Of a stretch of 60,000 nucleotides of DNA, positions 1-10,495 are shown one piece after another. Within the stretch, counting starts at the first letter, position 1, and the number at the start of each line of letters is the position of its first letter. The stretch is from Liolophura sinensis (taxonomy: Eukaryota; Mollusca; Polyplacophora; Chitonida; Chitonidae): the NCBI RefSeq assembly GCF_032854445.1, contig NC_088301.1, positions 51,201,187-51,261,186 of the forward strand, in the 5' to 3' direction. The notes beneath the pieces were generated by a model that was given only the letters and a program-made list of their open reading frames with translations, was not told the origin of the DNA and did not search any database. The translations under genes and the position numbers were made by a program.

Positions 1-310
1 GGAGGAACTGAGCACAACAGTAAGAGCTTTTTTATTGTCGTTGAACACATATCTGTATATCTTTTATTATTTTGACATAATATTGAAAAAAATATAATAG
101 AGTATAGTTGAGTATAAAGTGTTTTCATCCTTCCAACATTGTCTCAATTTTAGCGGGAAAGGGATAAGTTTATATTATGAAAACTCATTATTATATGAAT
201 TTAGAATTGCAATGATGTACATAATGTGTAAAGATCAGTAGGTGTATGTTTGTTAAAAAATTTTCCTGCAAAAGATAAATATGTTTGAATAAGTGACCTA
301 TGTTTTTCAG

Positions 311-496
311 GAGAAGTATGTAGAGCGAGTTATCCAGCAGGCTATGGCGTTGATTTCTCCATCTCAAGTGGAACAGCTGAGCCCAGCTGAGGCAGTCAAA
401 CTGTACCAGCAGTTTTCAGTCATCTTAATCTTCCTGTCCTACAGCCCTAGGGTGACCTTCTTTATCAGGAATAATTACATGGAGGAGTTCAAGTAT
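311..496 (+). CDS. Unidentified gene, exon A
   Basis: The acceptor is a clear pyrimidine tract plus cag ending at 310. Two donors overlap the end: GTATGT at 493 and GTATAT at 497. Only the second leaves phase 0, which is required to join the next coding-looking exon. The exon encodes 62 residues, starting EKYVERV and ending MEEFKY. Confidence 0.65.
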
Positions 497-2845
497 GTAT
501 ATTATGGCTTTGGCCTCTCATCTTGCCCAAATGCATTGCTTTGCAGAAATTTGCATATCCCCTCAAACCCACCATTTTTGTGAACGGTGGATTTAAAATA
601 CAGGAAAGTAAAGATCCTTGAAATGCTTGTATTGAAAAGTTTGTCACGGGTAATGGATTGTATAAACGGATTAAAATGATAAATTAGTTGCATTCTACTA
701 TTGCTTTCAAAGACTCATCAAATGAGCTTTGATAATCTGAATATTTCTGCAAGCTTTTAGCAGGCAGTAAAACTTACGAAGTTTTATGGCAGGTAAATGG
801 GAAGATTGGGGGTAATCCTGTTCCTGATCAACTTTTTTATGAAATTTTCCCACCATAATGCTGGCCGACGTCGTATGAGTGAAATGTCCTTGATTACAGC
901 ATAAAATACCACCAATATGTTCAATATAACTGTGCTAGACTGTTTTAATTACACTCATCAGAGATAGGTATAAGCTGCATTACATGGTAAAGACTATGCT
1001 TTTCACTTTCGGTACTTGTGTATTTAATTGAATGGCTGTGCAGGTTTTAAGCTTAATAGTCATGCAGCTTTGATGTATGTCTTCAGATATTCCTCTGTCT
1101 GGACTATGATTCATGTTTGAATGAAAATTAATGAAATTGTTGTCTTGATAGTGATGAGGGAAAGGGTGTTTAACTACAAGCCGAAGCTTTTGACAGGATC
1201 TGCTTTCTTTTGCTGCCTTGTATTGTCTTCGGTCGCAGTATCCCTGTGTTAGATCATATGCAAAATAGGGGTTTTTTTTATTTGCCATAGATTTCTTTTT
1301 TAGTTCATTGCTTCAGGTCCTTTGCAAGACAAAGGGATACAGTTTTCCGCATTTGATGCTAAAGCTTACATGAAAAAATCCTCCCCCAATATGGTTACTT
1401 GTCAAGGCAGGTTGTTTACCCCAGACACTCCAGTTTCCTCCACCAGCAACAGGCAAGCCATCATGTATTTAAAATCTCTCTAGCATGGATTGGTGTTATA
1501 CATCCAATCAATCATAGTACTACAGCGATATAATTTGATAGGAACTTGCAGCTGACAGGCCGAATGACATTCTTGTACTACGGTAGCATGATGGAAGGCC
1601 TGTCAGTGTGGCTGCTGCAAGTATATGCTAGCGATGGATTGCAAGATGGAGGGAGGCACATCCTACGCACTTTTTGAATGCTATTCTAACCAACAGGGGT
1701 TATTCACTTGCTTGAATAATCTTTGAATATGTTTCATATAAGTGCCATTTACTATGTTTTGAACATAAAAGGATACAAAAGCAAATTATGCTTTAAAGGG
1801 GCAAAAGTGGTCTCTATATAATGTATATACAGCTTAAATGTAGAAACCCTTTCATCATAGGCTATGGGCCACATATGTTTTTGTCATTTCTCGTCAGAGA
1901 TTCCTTACCCTTGCCAAAAAAAAAAAAAAAAAGATGATACCTGTGGCAAAGTCACTACAGATAGTAGGCCCTTATCATATATATTGGTACTTGAATAGTT
2001 TAAATTTTTGAACATTTGTAAATTTAGTAATGTTTAAAAAAGTGAAATTTCTTTATAAGAATGAGCTTTCATGTATTCATGTAACTGCAGCAGGGTGTCA
2101 CAAATATTTGAAAATGTTAAACTGGGGTAAAATTCACATGGTTGGGTGGCTAGTAGTTATTACATATTGAGATATTACCAGTACACAATTAAGTGCTGTT
2201 TATTTGATTAGGCCGATACAGAAATAAAACAGGCGGTTACGTGCATTGTTGTTATTGTACTTCACTAACAACGGTCACACTCAGAATAAGAGCGAAGTAA
2301 ATGTCACCAACCACAAAAAAGTCTGTCAGATGATGTTTTGTGAAAGAAATAAATGGCACATGATTGCCTATTTGAATAACAATGTCAACTGGTGTTGGTA
2401 TTGAAATCATTGATATTGTTAATTAAGTAGGTAGAGGGCACTGCTGTTTTATGAGTTACAAGATTTGCTTCCCTTTCTATAGGGCTGGAGAACCTCAATT
2501 CGTTGGACATAATTGGGGCGAGAGTTTGTGATGCTCTCTCGATACCTTGGTATGCTTTCTTAGTTTGATGGTTTGTGTTCTACGTCATTTTGTGAATTGG
2601 CCTTGCGATTATTGGCCTGGAACATCTTTATTGGTTAATAGCTGGTTGATAGCTTTCCTCTCAACTGAAGCACATGGTATGAACATATGATTATCTTTTG
2701 CAGGTACTTTGTACAGCCAGCGGTCGTGGAGAGAAAGTTATCTTCCAGTTTTCCCATCACCAGGGATACAATTAAGTTGATAGAAGATGTCCTGTCCAAA
2801 GTGTTGGATGTGCCAGGTGTGAACCTGTCCATCACACCGAGATGA
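311..2845 (+). CDS. Unidentified protein, C-terminal four exons (gene continues upstream of window)
   Basis: Joined exons 311-496, 1552-1620, 2491-2549 and 2704-2845 form one open frame of about 152 codons ending in TGA at 2843-2845. Borders are GT/AG and phases agree (0/0, 0/0, 0/2, 2/stop). The peptide is mainly helical-looking: a stretch rich in Val/Gln/Ser/Pro (KYVERVIQQAMALISPSQVE), then a hydrophobic segment (ILIFLSYSPRVTFFI), then TGRMTFLYYGSMMEGLSVWL, and an end in SITPR. I do not recognise the family, and no catalytic motif is visible. The two hydrophobic stretches could be buried helices or weak membrane segments. The 5' part lies outside the window. The model is inferred from splice signals only. 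Confidence 0.6.
840..920 (+). mobile_element. SINE tail fragment
   Basis: The sequence 'cccaccataatgctggccg' followed by 'gtgaaatgtccttgatta' and 'gcataaaataccaccaat' is a diverged 3' part of the tRNA-derived SINE family whose best copy is at 31510-31769. The head is missing. It lies in the intron between exons A and B. Confidence 0.6.
1552..1620 (+). CDS. Unidentified gene, exon B (23 codons)
   Basis: Preceded by ...acttgcag and followed by GTATAT. It is open in phase 0 and encodes a plausible hydrophobic peptide (LTGRMTFLYYGSMMEGL...). Its in-frame join with both neighbours supports it. It is too short to be found by an ORF search alone. Confidence 0.55.
2491..2549 (+). CDS. Unidentified gene, exon C
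   Basis: Encodes NLNSLDIIGARVCDALSIP plus a split Trp codon, with donor GTATGC at 2550. Two AGs compete at the start: one ending at 2482 (ctatag) and one ending at 2490 (ctggag). Only the second keeps the frame with exon B. If the first is used, the exon B join or its donor must be different. Confidence 0.5.
2704..2845 (+). CDS. Unidentified gene, terminal coding exon
   Basis: The acceptor is ttttgcag at 2696-2703. The first base completes a Trp codon, followed by 46 further codons (YFVQPAVVERKL...NLSITPR) and TGA at 2843. No further coding potential follows on this strand, so this is taken as the C-terminus. Confidence 0.6.
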
Positions 2846-3600
2846 ATCCGTCCTTCAGAGTAAAAGGTGAAAGATTTGCTTAATGCCATAACACATCTCT
2901 CCCCAGAGTGAATGTCTGCTGACTTCACATGCTTAGCCATGTTTAGAGTCCTTGATATCTGCAACCATACGCACTGGATATTTTTGTTTTCTCAGAAAGG
3001 TTTAAAAATGCAAAATGATACAGGATGTATTTGTTTGTGCATACTTGTTGTGGAACATTGTATATATGTCCTAAATGAAGCTATTTTAGAACTGATGAAG
3101 ATTTTGTTGATGGATATACAAAAAAATATAAATATTTCATTGTAGAAGCCTGATGATCTTTTTGTATACTGTATATTTTGCATTTATATGGATACATGTA
3201 CGTGTATGTATGAAGGGTTTTGTGAAGGTTTGGCGTAACAGTAATAGTTATACCAAAGACCTGTTTGATTGGGTTATTGCATTGTACCACCAAAGCTTTG
3301 TAACTGATTTTCTCATTTTCTATTTTCATGTACTTGTATTCCTTTGTTAAGGATATACTAAATGTATAAGGTGTACTGTGTTAAAGTTTGCAATATTTAT
3401 CTTCCGTCCCACTTTTCCTGTACAGTAGGTATTTTGATATAGTATTACATGTCAGTTTGTATATTACACTTTGTATGATGAAATTTTACCTGAACATTAT
3501 TTTGGTAATGTATAATTTCCCTCTTACATCAGTAGATATGAAACTTGGGCATGACTAACTGGTGATGTTTCATCACAATATTAAATGTCAGAACAATAAA
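2846..3600 (+). terminator. 3' UTR and poly(A) signal of the unidentified gene
   Basis: AT-rich non-coding sequence follows the stop. A canonical AATAAA occurs at 3595-3600. A second candidate AATAAA lies further down at about 5825. Which is used cannot be decided from sequence alone. Confidence 0.45.
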
Positions 3601-6600
3601 GACACTTGCTCTAACTCCCATAATTTTAATTTACTCTTATACAGAAATGGATACTGGTACCTACATGTACTGCTCAAATAATAGTTATTGTGGGTTAATA
3701 AGAATAAACTGCTGACCAGGTTATTTTACAGATTGTTAACTGGAAATTCCAGAAAGGTGTGAAGTGAAACTTGAAGCATTTTGGTATAATGTGTGATGTA
3801 AGCTATTAAAAGCATGACAAGGTATTAACACTGTGTGGTTATTCAAATACACATACCCTAGCCAGTACACATGTAATTGTCACAGCATTACACAGTTTCT
3901 TTTTTCTCTTGTGGTTAGTCCATCTATTGAACAATATATACATTTCTTTACCTTTCCCCAAAAAGTGAGAGAGAAATCTGATTGTTCAATTTCACTAGTG
4001 CTGATAACTAACCTAAAAGCACTGATACATCCATGATTACATATATATACAAACATGCAAATATTAAATTGAAATGTGACAACCACAGAAATATGAAGTC
4101 AGTAAAGTGTGCAGGAAGAAGGAAAAACTTGGCTGCCTTTTGTTAGCATTTGTGAACCTTTACTGCATTGTTGTTTCCTTTTACTGAAGTAAGTGATAAT
4201 GGTAGTGTTATACACTGAATTTGCAGGGTTAATTGCTCACAATTCTTTGCTGTTCTTTTCGTATTGTGATGCTGAATATGGGAAGTTTTGTGATGTCTAT
4301 ATAATATACTGATACCTGCTGGATGGACGTCTTGTGCAATGTGCTTATTACTGCTGCTTTTTTCTTTTTGATTGTACCAAATAGCTTGGTTACAATTTGT
4401 ACCTGTGGCCTTTAACTTACTGAAATGAAATCTGCTGCTCACCTTACCTAACATGAAGTAGATAAGCATATGTATGTATGAATTTTATAAGCATAAATGT
4501 ACTATACAGGTATCTGCTGGAAATCTTCAAGCTGTCTTGTTTACCAATTTGAAATCACTGCTGAGTCTCCTATTTAATTAACAGTGTTAAAGAAGAATGA
4601 GATACATTTACATATGTCGCATTAATAATGCTATAGTTTCTATTAGAACATTTTGAACCACATTCCAGTCTATGTCAAAAATAGCAAGTTATGATCATAA
4701 TGTTGAAAATAGTAATTTTTTTTTTTTTTTTTTTACAACAGCTGCTTTGAGATGCATAATTACAAGAGTATGAACAACTAATTGTATGTTTGTAATGAAA
4801 ATGAAATGTTCATCCATGAAAAAGATAAGGTTACAAGTCATTATATACTTGTACATTTGAAGAAATGTTGTGTGTCTTTATATCAAACCCCAGGCAGAAT
4901 ACAGCTATGGGTATCAAAATTATGAAAGTAAATAGGACACAGGTTTTCAAGTATTTTTTTTATTTTATTTTAACATTGTAATTTTATCAGGTTTGAAAAG
5001 TTATTTACAGTTTAAGAATTTTGTTTTTATACTCAAAACATATTGTTAAATACACGGTGTATTTAATTAGTCATAAAATATAGTCATTAGATTACATCTG
5101 CCATTTTTTTTTCTCATTTGTGGCTTTTACTTTGAAGAGCCTTTTATTTTTAAAGTGGAAACAAAATACTTATGCTGGATATTTGGTTCAAACCCTCTTT
5201 TTAATGTGATAGTTTTAGTCAAAAATTGTTTTTATATCCTGCCTACCTCTAATATCTTTCCGTCCATTTGACAACAAATCTTGTGAACAAGGATGACATA
5301 CATGCAGTTATACTATTGATGTATGTATGTACATGTATACGACACTCACAAATCGAGTACGTGAGAAATGGGTTCTTTTTAGTCTGTTGGTATATTCTGC
5401 TAAATGATTGTTCTTCTTCGTACAAGTGATGACTTCTGATGCTATGGTTCTCTTGTCACTACCCTACTGATCCCACCAGCCAATTGAACTAGAATAGAAT
5501 ATATCCTGTAACTCATTTGTGTGAAAAATTTGCTCTTTGTTGGTTTCTGTACGCGTGGTATAAATCCAGAGGTAGCATTGTATTGACGTGACCAATTGTT
5601 ATTGTGGTGTTTGTTCATAAGTTTCTTTTGACAGATATATATATATATATATATATATTAGATACAATATTGTTGTGAAATTAGCATACTGCTTGATACA
5701 TGTAGATGTTACATTATATTTAGCTGTATCAGAACAATGTACATGTAAATTTATAATGTACCTGTCTTTTCGTTTGCTTTTGTCTCTCTTGGAATTGTTA
5801 TGTTTGACCTGCAGTGGTCCTGGTCAATAAATATTGAACTGGACATCAAAAATGCTTTATTAATAAGTAATTGATATACAGGTGTTATATGGGGACATTT
5901 GGTAGACAGTGTCAAAAGATATGCATTATATTTTGCAACTCTTGCATTCATGGTTTTACTTCTGTTTTGGAAATTAATCAATACTAGTATACCACCATGT
6001 TAAGTTAGTTGGCTTCAAACATTCACAAAATAATTTTATTAGGCTACTGTTTTGTCCCAGGAAATAGTAAGTTTCAATGACCTGCTATCAGTAGTATTGA
6101 AGGCGCTTTGGATTATGATGTCATTTTTGGAATGTAGGTTCATCATAAGGTGATCAGGGCGCTTGACAGATTTCTGGTGTCCATGGCAACTGTGTGGAAA
6201 TGAAAAGTTTGAACGACATCAGCACAATAGGAGTCATTCCACTTCTCAGAGGATTGGAGTGAATCCTTTTCTTACTTAATGAAGACTGCAGATTTCACCG
6301 TAGAAATCATATGGTTCTACACAGGGATTCCACATTTGGCATTCCAGCCCATGGGGAGAAAGTACGTGTATGTCCAATTTTTCAGATACCTGGGAAAAAA
6401 ATCTCATGACTTAAAGCTTTTCAACCAGTAGAAGATGAATTCGAACAACAAAACTTTTCTTTCACAAGCAGAAACCTGGTAAACATATACTGTTGCTGTA
6501 ACTGTTTTATGTAACCATGTCAGCATTTGAGATATGGATTTCATATTATGGCTCTGTTTGGAAGCAGCCATATGTATGTGTATTGGAGCTGACCTGGTTC

Positions 6601-6935
6601 TCTGTTAAGTGTACAGAAAAAGAGTCGTCACATAATTGGTTCTGAATTAGTTGCACAGTGGACACAAGACATTAGCTAGGATATGGATGTCCAAAATACC
6701 CCTCTTTCATCCCCCAAAATCTAAAAAAAAATGAAAGAAAACTTTAAAAATAAATGGCAGGACATCATGTTGCTTAATTTACCTTCATATAGATTATTTC
6801 ATGTGCCATTCGAGGTGTGCATTGATTGCACTACTGGTACATCAAGTTTGAATGGAGAAATCAGAGAAAATAGTGTACATGAAAGTGCAATAATGGATTA
6901 ACTCCCTGAATGGAGGTAATTGTGAAAATTATGAC
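3601..6935. other. Intergenic, no gene seen
   Basis: AT-rich sequence with homopolymer tracts (T run at about 4712-4732) and an (AT)n microsatellite at about 5635-5659. No ORF with coding character or exon-like segment was found on either strand. Confidence 0.6.
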
Positions 6936-7240
6936 CTGATTGTAATTAAACGTATGCAAGCACAAGTTTAGATCATAGGGAAGATGTAGGCTATGCTAAA
7001 TTTGAATTCATGGAGATTCATGAGTAGGAAGAGTTGCATGGACAAATTCTGAATACATGGAGGAGCACTATTATGCAAAGTTCTAAAATTGGGGTAATTA
7101 TTCAAATAATCAAGCTTGAACTTAAGTAAGCACAAGTTCAGAAGGTAGGCAAGATGTATGATATAAGTTTTCTCAAAATTGGTGCAGCAGTTTTGGAGGA
7201 GATGCATGGACAAAATCCTGTCTACAGACAGACTGGGTGA
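6936..7240. repeat. Diverged ~170-bp duplication
   Basis: 'agcacaagtt' followed by '...gaagatgta', '...catggacaaa' and 'ctgaatac' at 6959-7056 recurs with changes at 7129-7222 (spacing 170 bp). The second copy runs into 'ctacagacagactgggtgattggggtatacccc', a type of sequence common in molluscan interspersed repeats. Confidence 0.55.
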
Positions 7241-7274
7241 TTGGGGTATACCCCCTCAACAAAGGTATAATAAT

Positions 7275-7640
7275 GACATGGAATGAATGAATTCTTGGGG
7301 TTTAATGTCGTACTTAACATTTTTTCAGTCATATGACGATGAGGAGTCATTAGGTGTGTGTACAGACACTGTGTCTTCTTGTGGCAGGCCAAGTCCAAGC
7401 CATGAAAGTGCTGCTGCCACTGAAGTATCATCCCAAAGACACCAGACATGACATCCCACCCAATCACATTATACTGACCCGGGTCAACCAGTCCTGTTTC
7501 CTTGCTCTGACCTCTCAGTGCCAAGCGAGGCAGCAATAAGTACCAATAAAGTCTTTGGCATGACCCGAATCGGGCTTGATCCCGGGTGTCCCGACTTCGA
7601 AACGGACGCTCTAACCATTAGCCCTCAGAAGCGGTATAAT
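7275..7640 (-). mobile_element. tRNA-derived SINE, family 2, copy 1
   Basis: Read on the minus strand, 7640-7560 has a tRNA-like head: an A-box-like 'aatggttagagcg' and a B-box-like 'gggatcaagcccg'. The tail at the low-coordinate end has 'cattcattcatt'. The body shares 'gtcgtacttaaca', 'ttttcagtcatatgacgac' and 'gggtcaaccagtc' with the copy at 17725-18066, in the same orientation. No coding capacity. Confidence 0.7.
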
Positions 7641-8561
7641 AACCACTAGGACAATACTTACTTGTAAGCAAAGCAACTATAAATCTGGTCTTCTGGAAAG
7701 GCATATTTTTTGGACTGACGTTGCAACTTTTACCAAAATACACCTTACCAGAAGACATATTTTCTGGATGACTGACAACATCCACTCTCATATAGGATAT
7801 TACCTCTTGAACTTTTCAATCAAGAAAAACGACATATGAAAGTCTACTAAAAATATGACTTTAAGAAGAAATCTGTGAGCAACTCATATACTTCATTAAA
7901 ATGGTAATACTGTACTTGTACTTAAAACTGGATACAAACACCATTCAACATTACTTTATCACCTTTTCCATCGGTTTTATGATGTGTTAGCGTTAATGGT
8001 AAAAGCACTCAGAAGATTACATGCTTTCTTCTGAAGATTTCTCTCCAGTCATTTGCTCTGTGAACCATATAGAGCTTCTAGAAGTGCATGGTGGTATAGT
8101 ATAGGAGGGATGGGGGTATCACAAATCAGGATATTCTATACTAGGGTAATATTTTACTCCATCTTAGTCTTGAAATAGTGAATATGCAACCTTGAAAATA
8201 ATTACGAAAATCAATATCACATGAAAACATACACAAATCTATAAAAAGCCATGCACTTCTTCGACAAACGGCGAAACAATGTGGGCGATTGGTTAATCAA
8301 GTATACTTTGGACTTCATGTATAAAGAAACAACGTAACAGTAGATTATGCAGAACTCATCAATAATATCATTTCGACCCTCTACATAGTTAATGAATGTT
8401 GTACAATATATTTAATTAGTATATAACTTTTAAAAATTTTTCAATCATAATTCAAGTGATAAATCTTGTGTTTTAAGCTATATGTACCATCATTTGCCAA
8501 GTACACGCACCTGACAAACCTCTGCACTTCAAGCGCTATGCATCCCGACAACTGAGAACTG
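7641..8561. other. Intergenic, no gene seen
   Basis: AT-rich unique-looking sequence between the SINE and the 35-bp array. Nothing recognisable. Confidence 0.5.
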
Positions 8562-9757
8562 GATGAAGAGAGCACTTCAGTCAGTGGTCAGTCAGCTTAG
8601 ATGATAGCACTTCAGTAATCGGCCAATCAGTTGAGGTGAGAGCACTTCAGCCCGCGGCCAATCAGTTGAGGTGAGAGCACTTTAGTCAGCGACCAATCAG
8701 TTGAGGTGAAAGAACTTCAGTCAGCAGTAAATCAGTTGAAGTGAAAGCACTTCAGTCAGTTGTCACTCAATTGAGGTGAAAGCACTTCAGTCAGCTGTCA
8801 ATCAGTTGAGGTGAGAGCACTTCAGTCAGCCACCAATCAGCTGAGGTGAAAGCACTTCAGTCAGCAGTCAATCAGTTGAGGTGAAAGCACTTCAGTCAGC
8901 TGTCAATCAGTTGAGGTGAAAGCACTTCAGTCAGTTGTCAATCAGCTGAGGTGAAAGCACTTCAGTCAGTTGTCAATCAGCTGACGTGAAAGCACTTCAG
9001 TCAGTTGTCAATCAGTTGAGGGGAAAGCACTTCAGTCACCGACCAATCAGCTGACGTGAAAGCACTTCAGTCTCCAACCAATCATTGAGGTGAAAGTATT
9101 TCAGAGAGCGGCCAATCAATTGAGGTGAAAGCACCTCAGTCAGTTGTCAATCAGCTGAGGTGAAAGCACTTCAGTCAGCCACCAATCAGCTGAGGTGAAA
9201 GCACTTCAGTCAGCAGTCAATCAGCTGAGGGGAAAGCATTTCAGTCATCAACCAATCAGCTGAGGTGAAAGCACTTCAGTCATCGACCAATCAGCTGAGG
9301 TGAAAGCACTTCAGTCAGTTGTCAATCAGTTGAGGGGAAAGCACTTCAGTCAGTTGTTAATCAGTTGAGAAGAAAGCACTTCAGTCACCGACCAATCAGC
9401 TGAGGTAAAAGCACTTCAGTCACCGACTAATCAGTGGAGGTGAAAGCATTTCAGAGAGCGGCCAAGCAGTTGAGGTGAAAGCACTTCAGTCAGTTGTCAA
9501 TCGGCTGAGGTGAAAGCACTTCAGTCAGCCACCAATCAGCTGAGGTGAAAGCACTTCAGTCAGCAGTCAATCAGTTGAGGTGAAAGCACTTCAGTCAGTT
9601 GTCAATCAGTTGAGGGGAAAGCACTTCAGTCAGTTGTCAATCAGTTGAGGGGAAAGCACTTCAGTCAGTTGTCAATCAGCTGAGGTGAAAGCACTTCAGT
9701 CACCGACCAATCAGTTGAGGTGAAAGCACTTCAGAGAGCAGCCAATCAGTTGAGGTG
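8562..9757. repeat. 35-bp tandem array (~34 copies) with 350-bp higher-order period
   Basis: The unit is approximately 'gtgaaagcacttcagtcagt' followed by 'tgtcaatcagttgag'. It repeats at 35-bp spacing with few indels across about 1.2 kb. Marker variants recur every ten units: the 'cagccaccaatcagc' variant starts at 8821, 9170 and 9520. The 'tcagagagcggcc' variant is at 9101 and 9451, with a near match at 9731. Within a unit, 'tcagttg' occurs twice about 12 bp apart, suggesting a shorter ancestral repeat. It lies downstream of both flanking genes. Confidence 0.95.
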
Positions 9758-10340
9758 AGCCAGCGAGAACACAATTTCTAATGTTTGCAAAAATACTTCA
9801 TACATATTTCAATTTCTAACATTTACAAACTTAATACCAGTGCAGGTCGTATTTACGCGAACACATATCACAAAAAACATGAATATATTGTACAAAGTCT
9901 AACCTTTACAAAATTACTACATTTAGTGCCATGTATAACATCCACAAGTTTATACATGTACAAGACAAGAAATTCTAACCATCACAAATGTGTTTAACAA
10001 CACAAATACATATATAGATCAGAAGTAAAAAATATCTGTATCAAGCATTTGGAAGTTATATCCTCCCCCCCCCCCCCCCCCCCCCCCACCCCCCCGCCAC
10101 ACACACAAAAATTAATTTGATACTTACGATTTGGCACTGATTACATGAATTCAAATTTAAATATTTCTTCTGAGTAAAAGGTATTACAATTAGACATGAT
10201 ATGAAGAACCCAATGGCTGATTAGTACAGTATAATAATAACATGTTCAGAAAAAGTTTAATTCATTCTCTGGTCTACAGTGACTCATCGGTTCATCAGTT
10301 TAATTCACTTTTGGCTTCAAAAGGATAGATCCTTCCATAT
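9758..10340. other. P450 3' flank/3' UTR with poly-C tract
   Basis: Contains an uninterrupted run of about 23 C at 10065-10087, extended as an impure C/A tract to about 10106. Candidate ATTAAA poly(A) signals for the minus-strand P450 lie at 10256-10261 and about 10300. No coding exon was seen here. Confidence 0.5.
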
Positions 10341-10495
10341 CTATTTTCTGTCCACAAATGTGAAGTTTGCAGGTTTCTTTGGAGACAATAATAATTCGTA
10401 CTTCACAACCATGTCAGAGTTGTGCCATTGAATGTGAAACTTCCTCACAAGCTTTGTCAGCATCACATACAGCTCTTGTTCTGCAAATCGCCTTC
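10341..10495 (-). CDS. P450 exon 9 (C-terminus)
   Basis: Completes the Gly codon, then RRFAEQELYVMLTKLVRKF (L helix) and ends FTFVDRK followed by TAG (10343-10341). The acceptor is tatag. Confidence 0.9.

Noticed and set aside
8562-9757. CRISPR array
   Set aside because: Units are contiguous 35-bp repeats without unique spacers, in a eukaryotic genome, with a tandem-duplication pattern.
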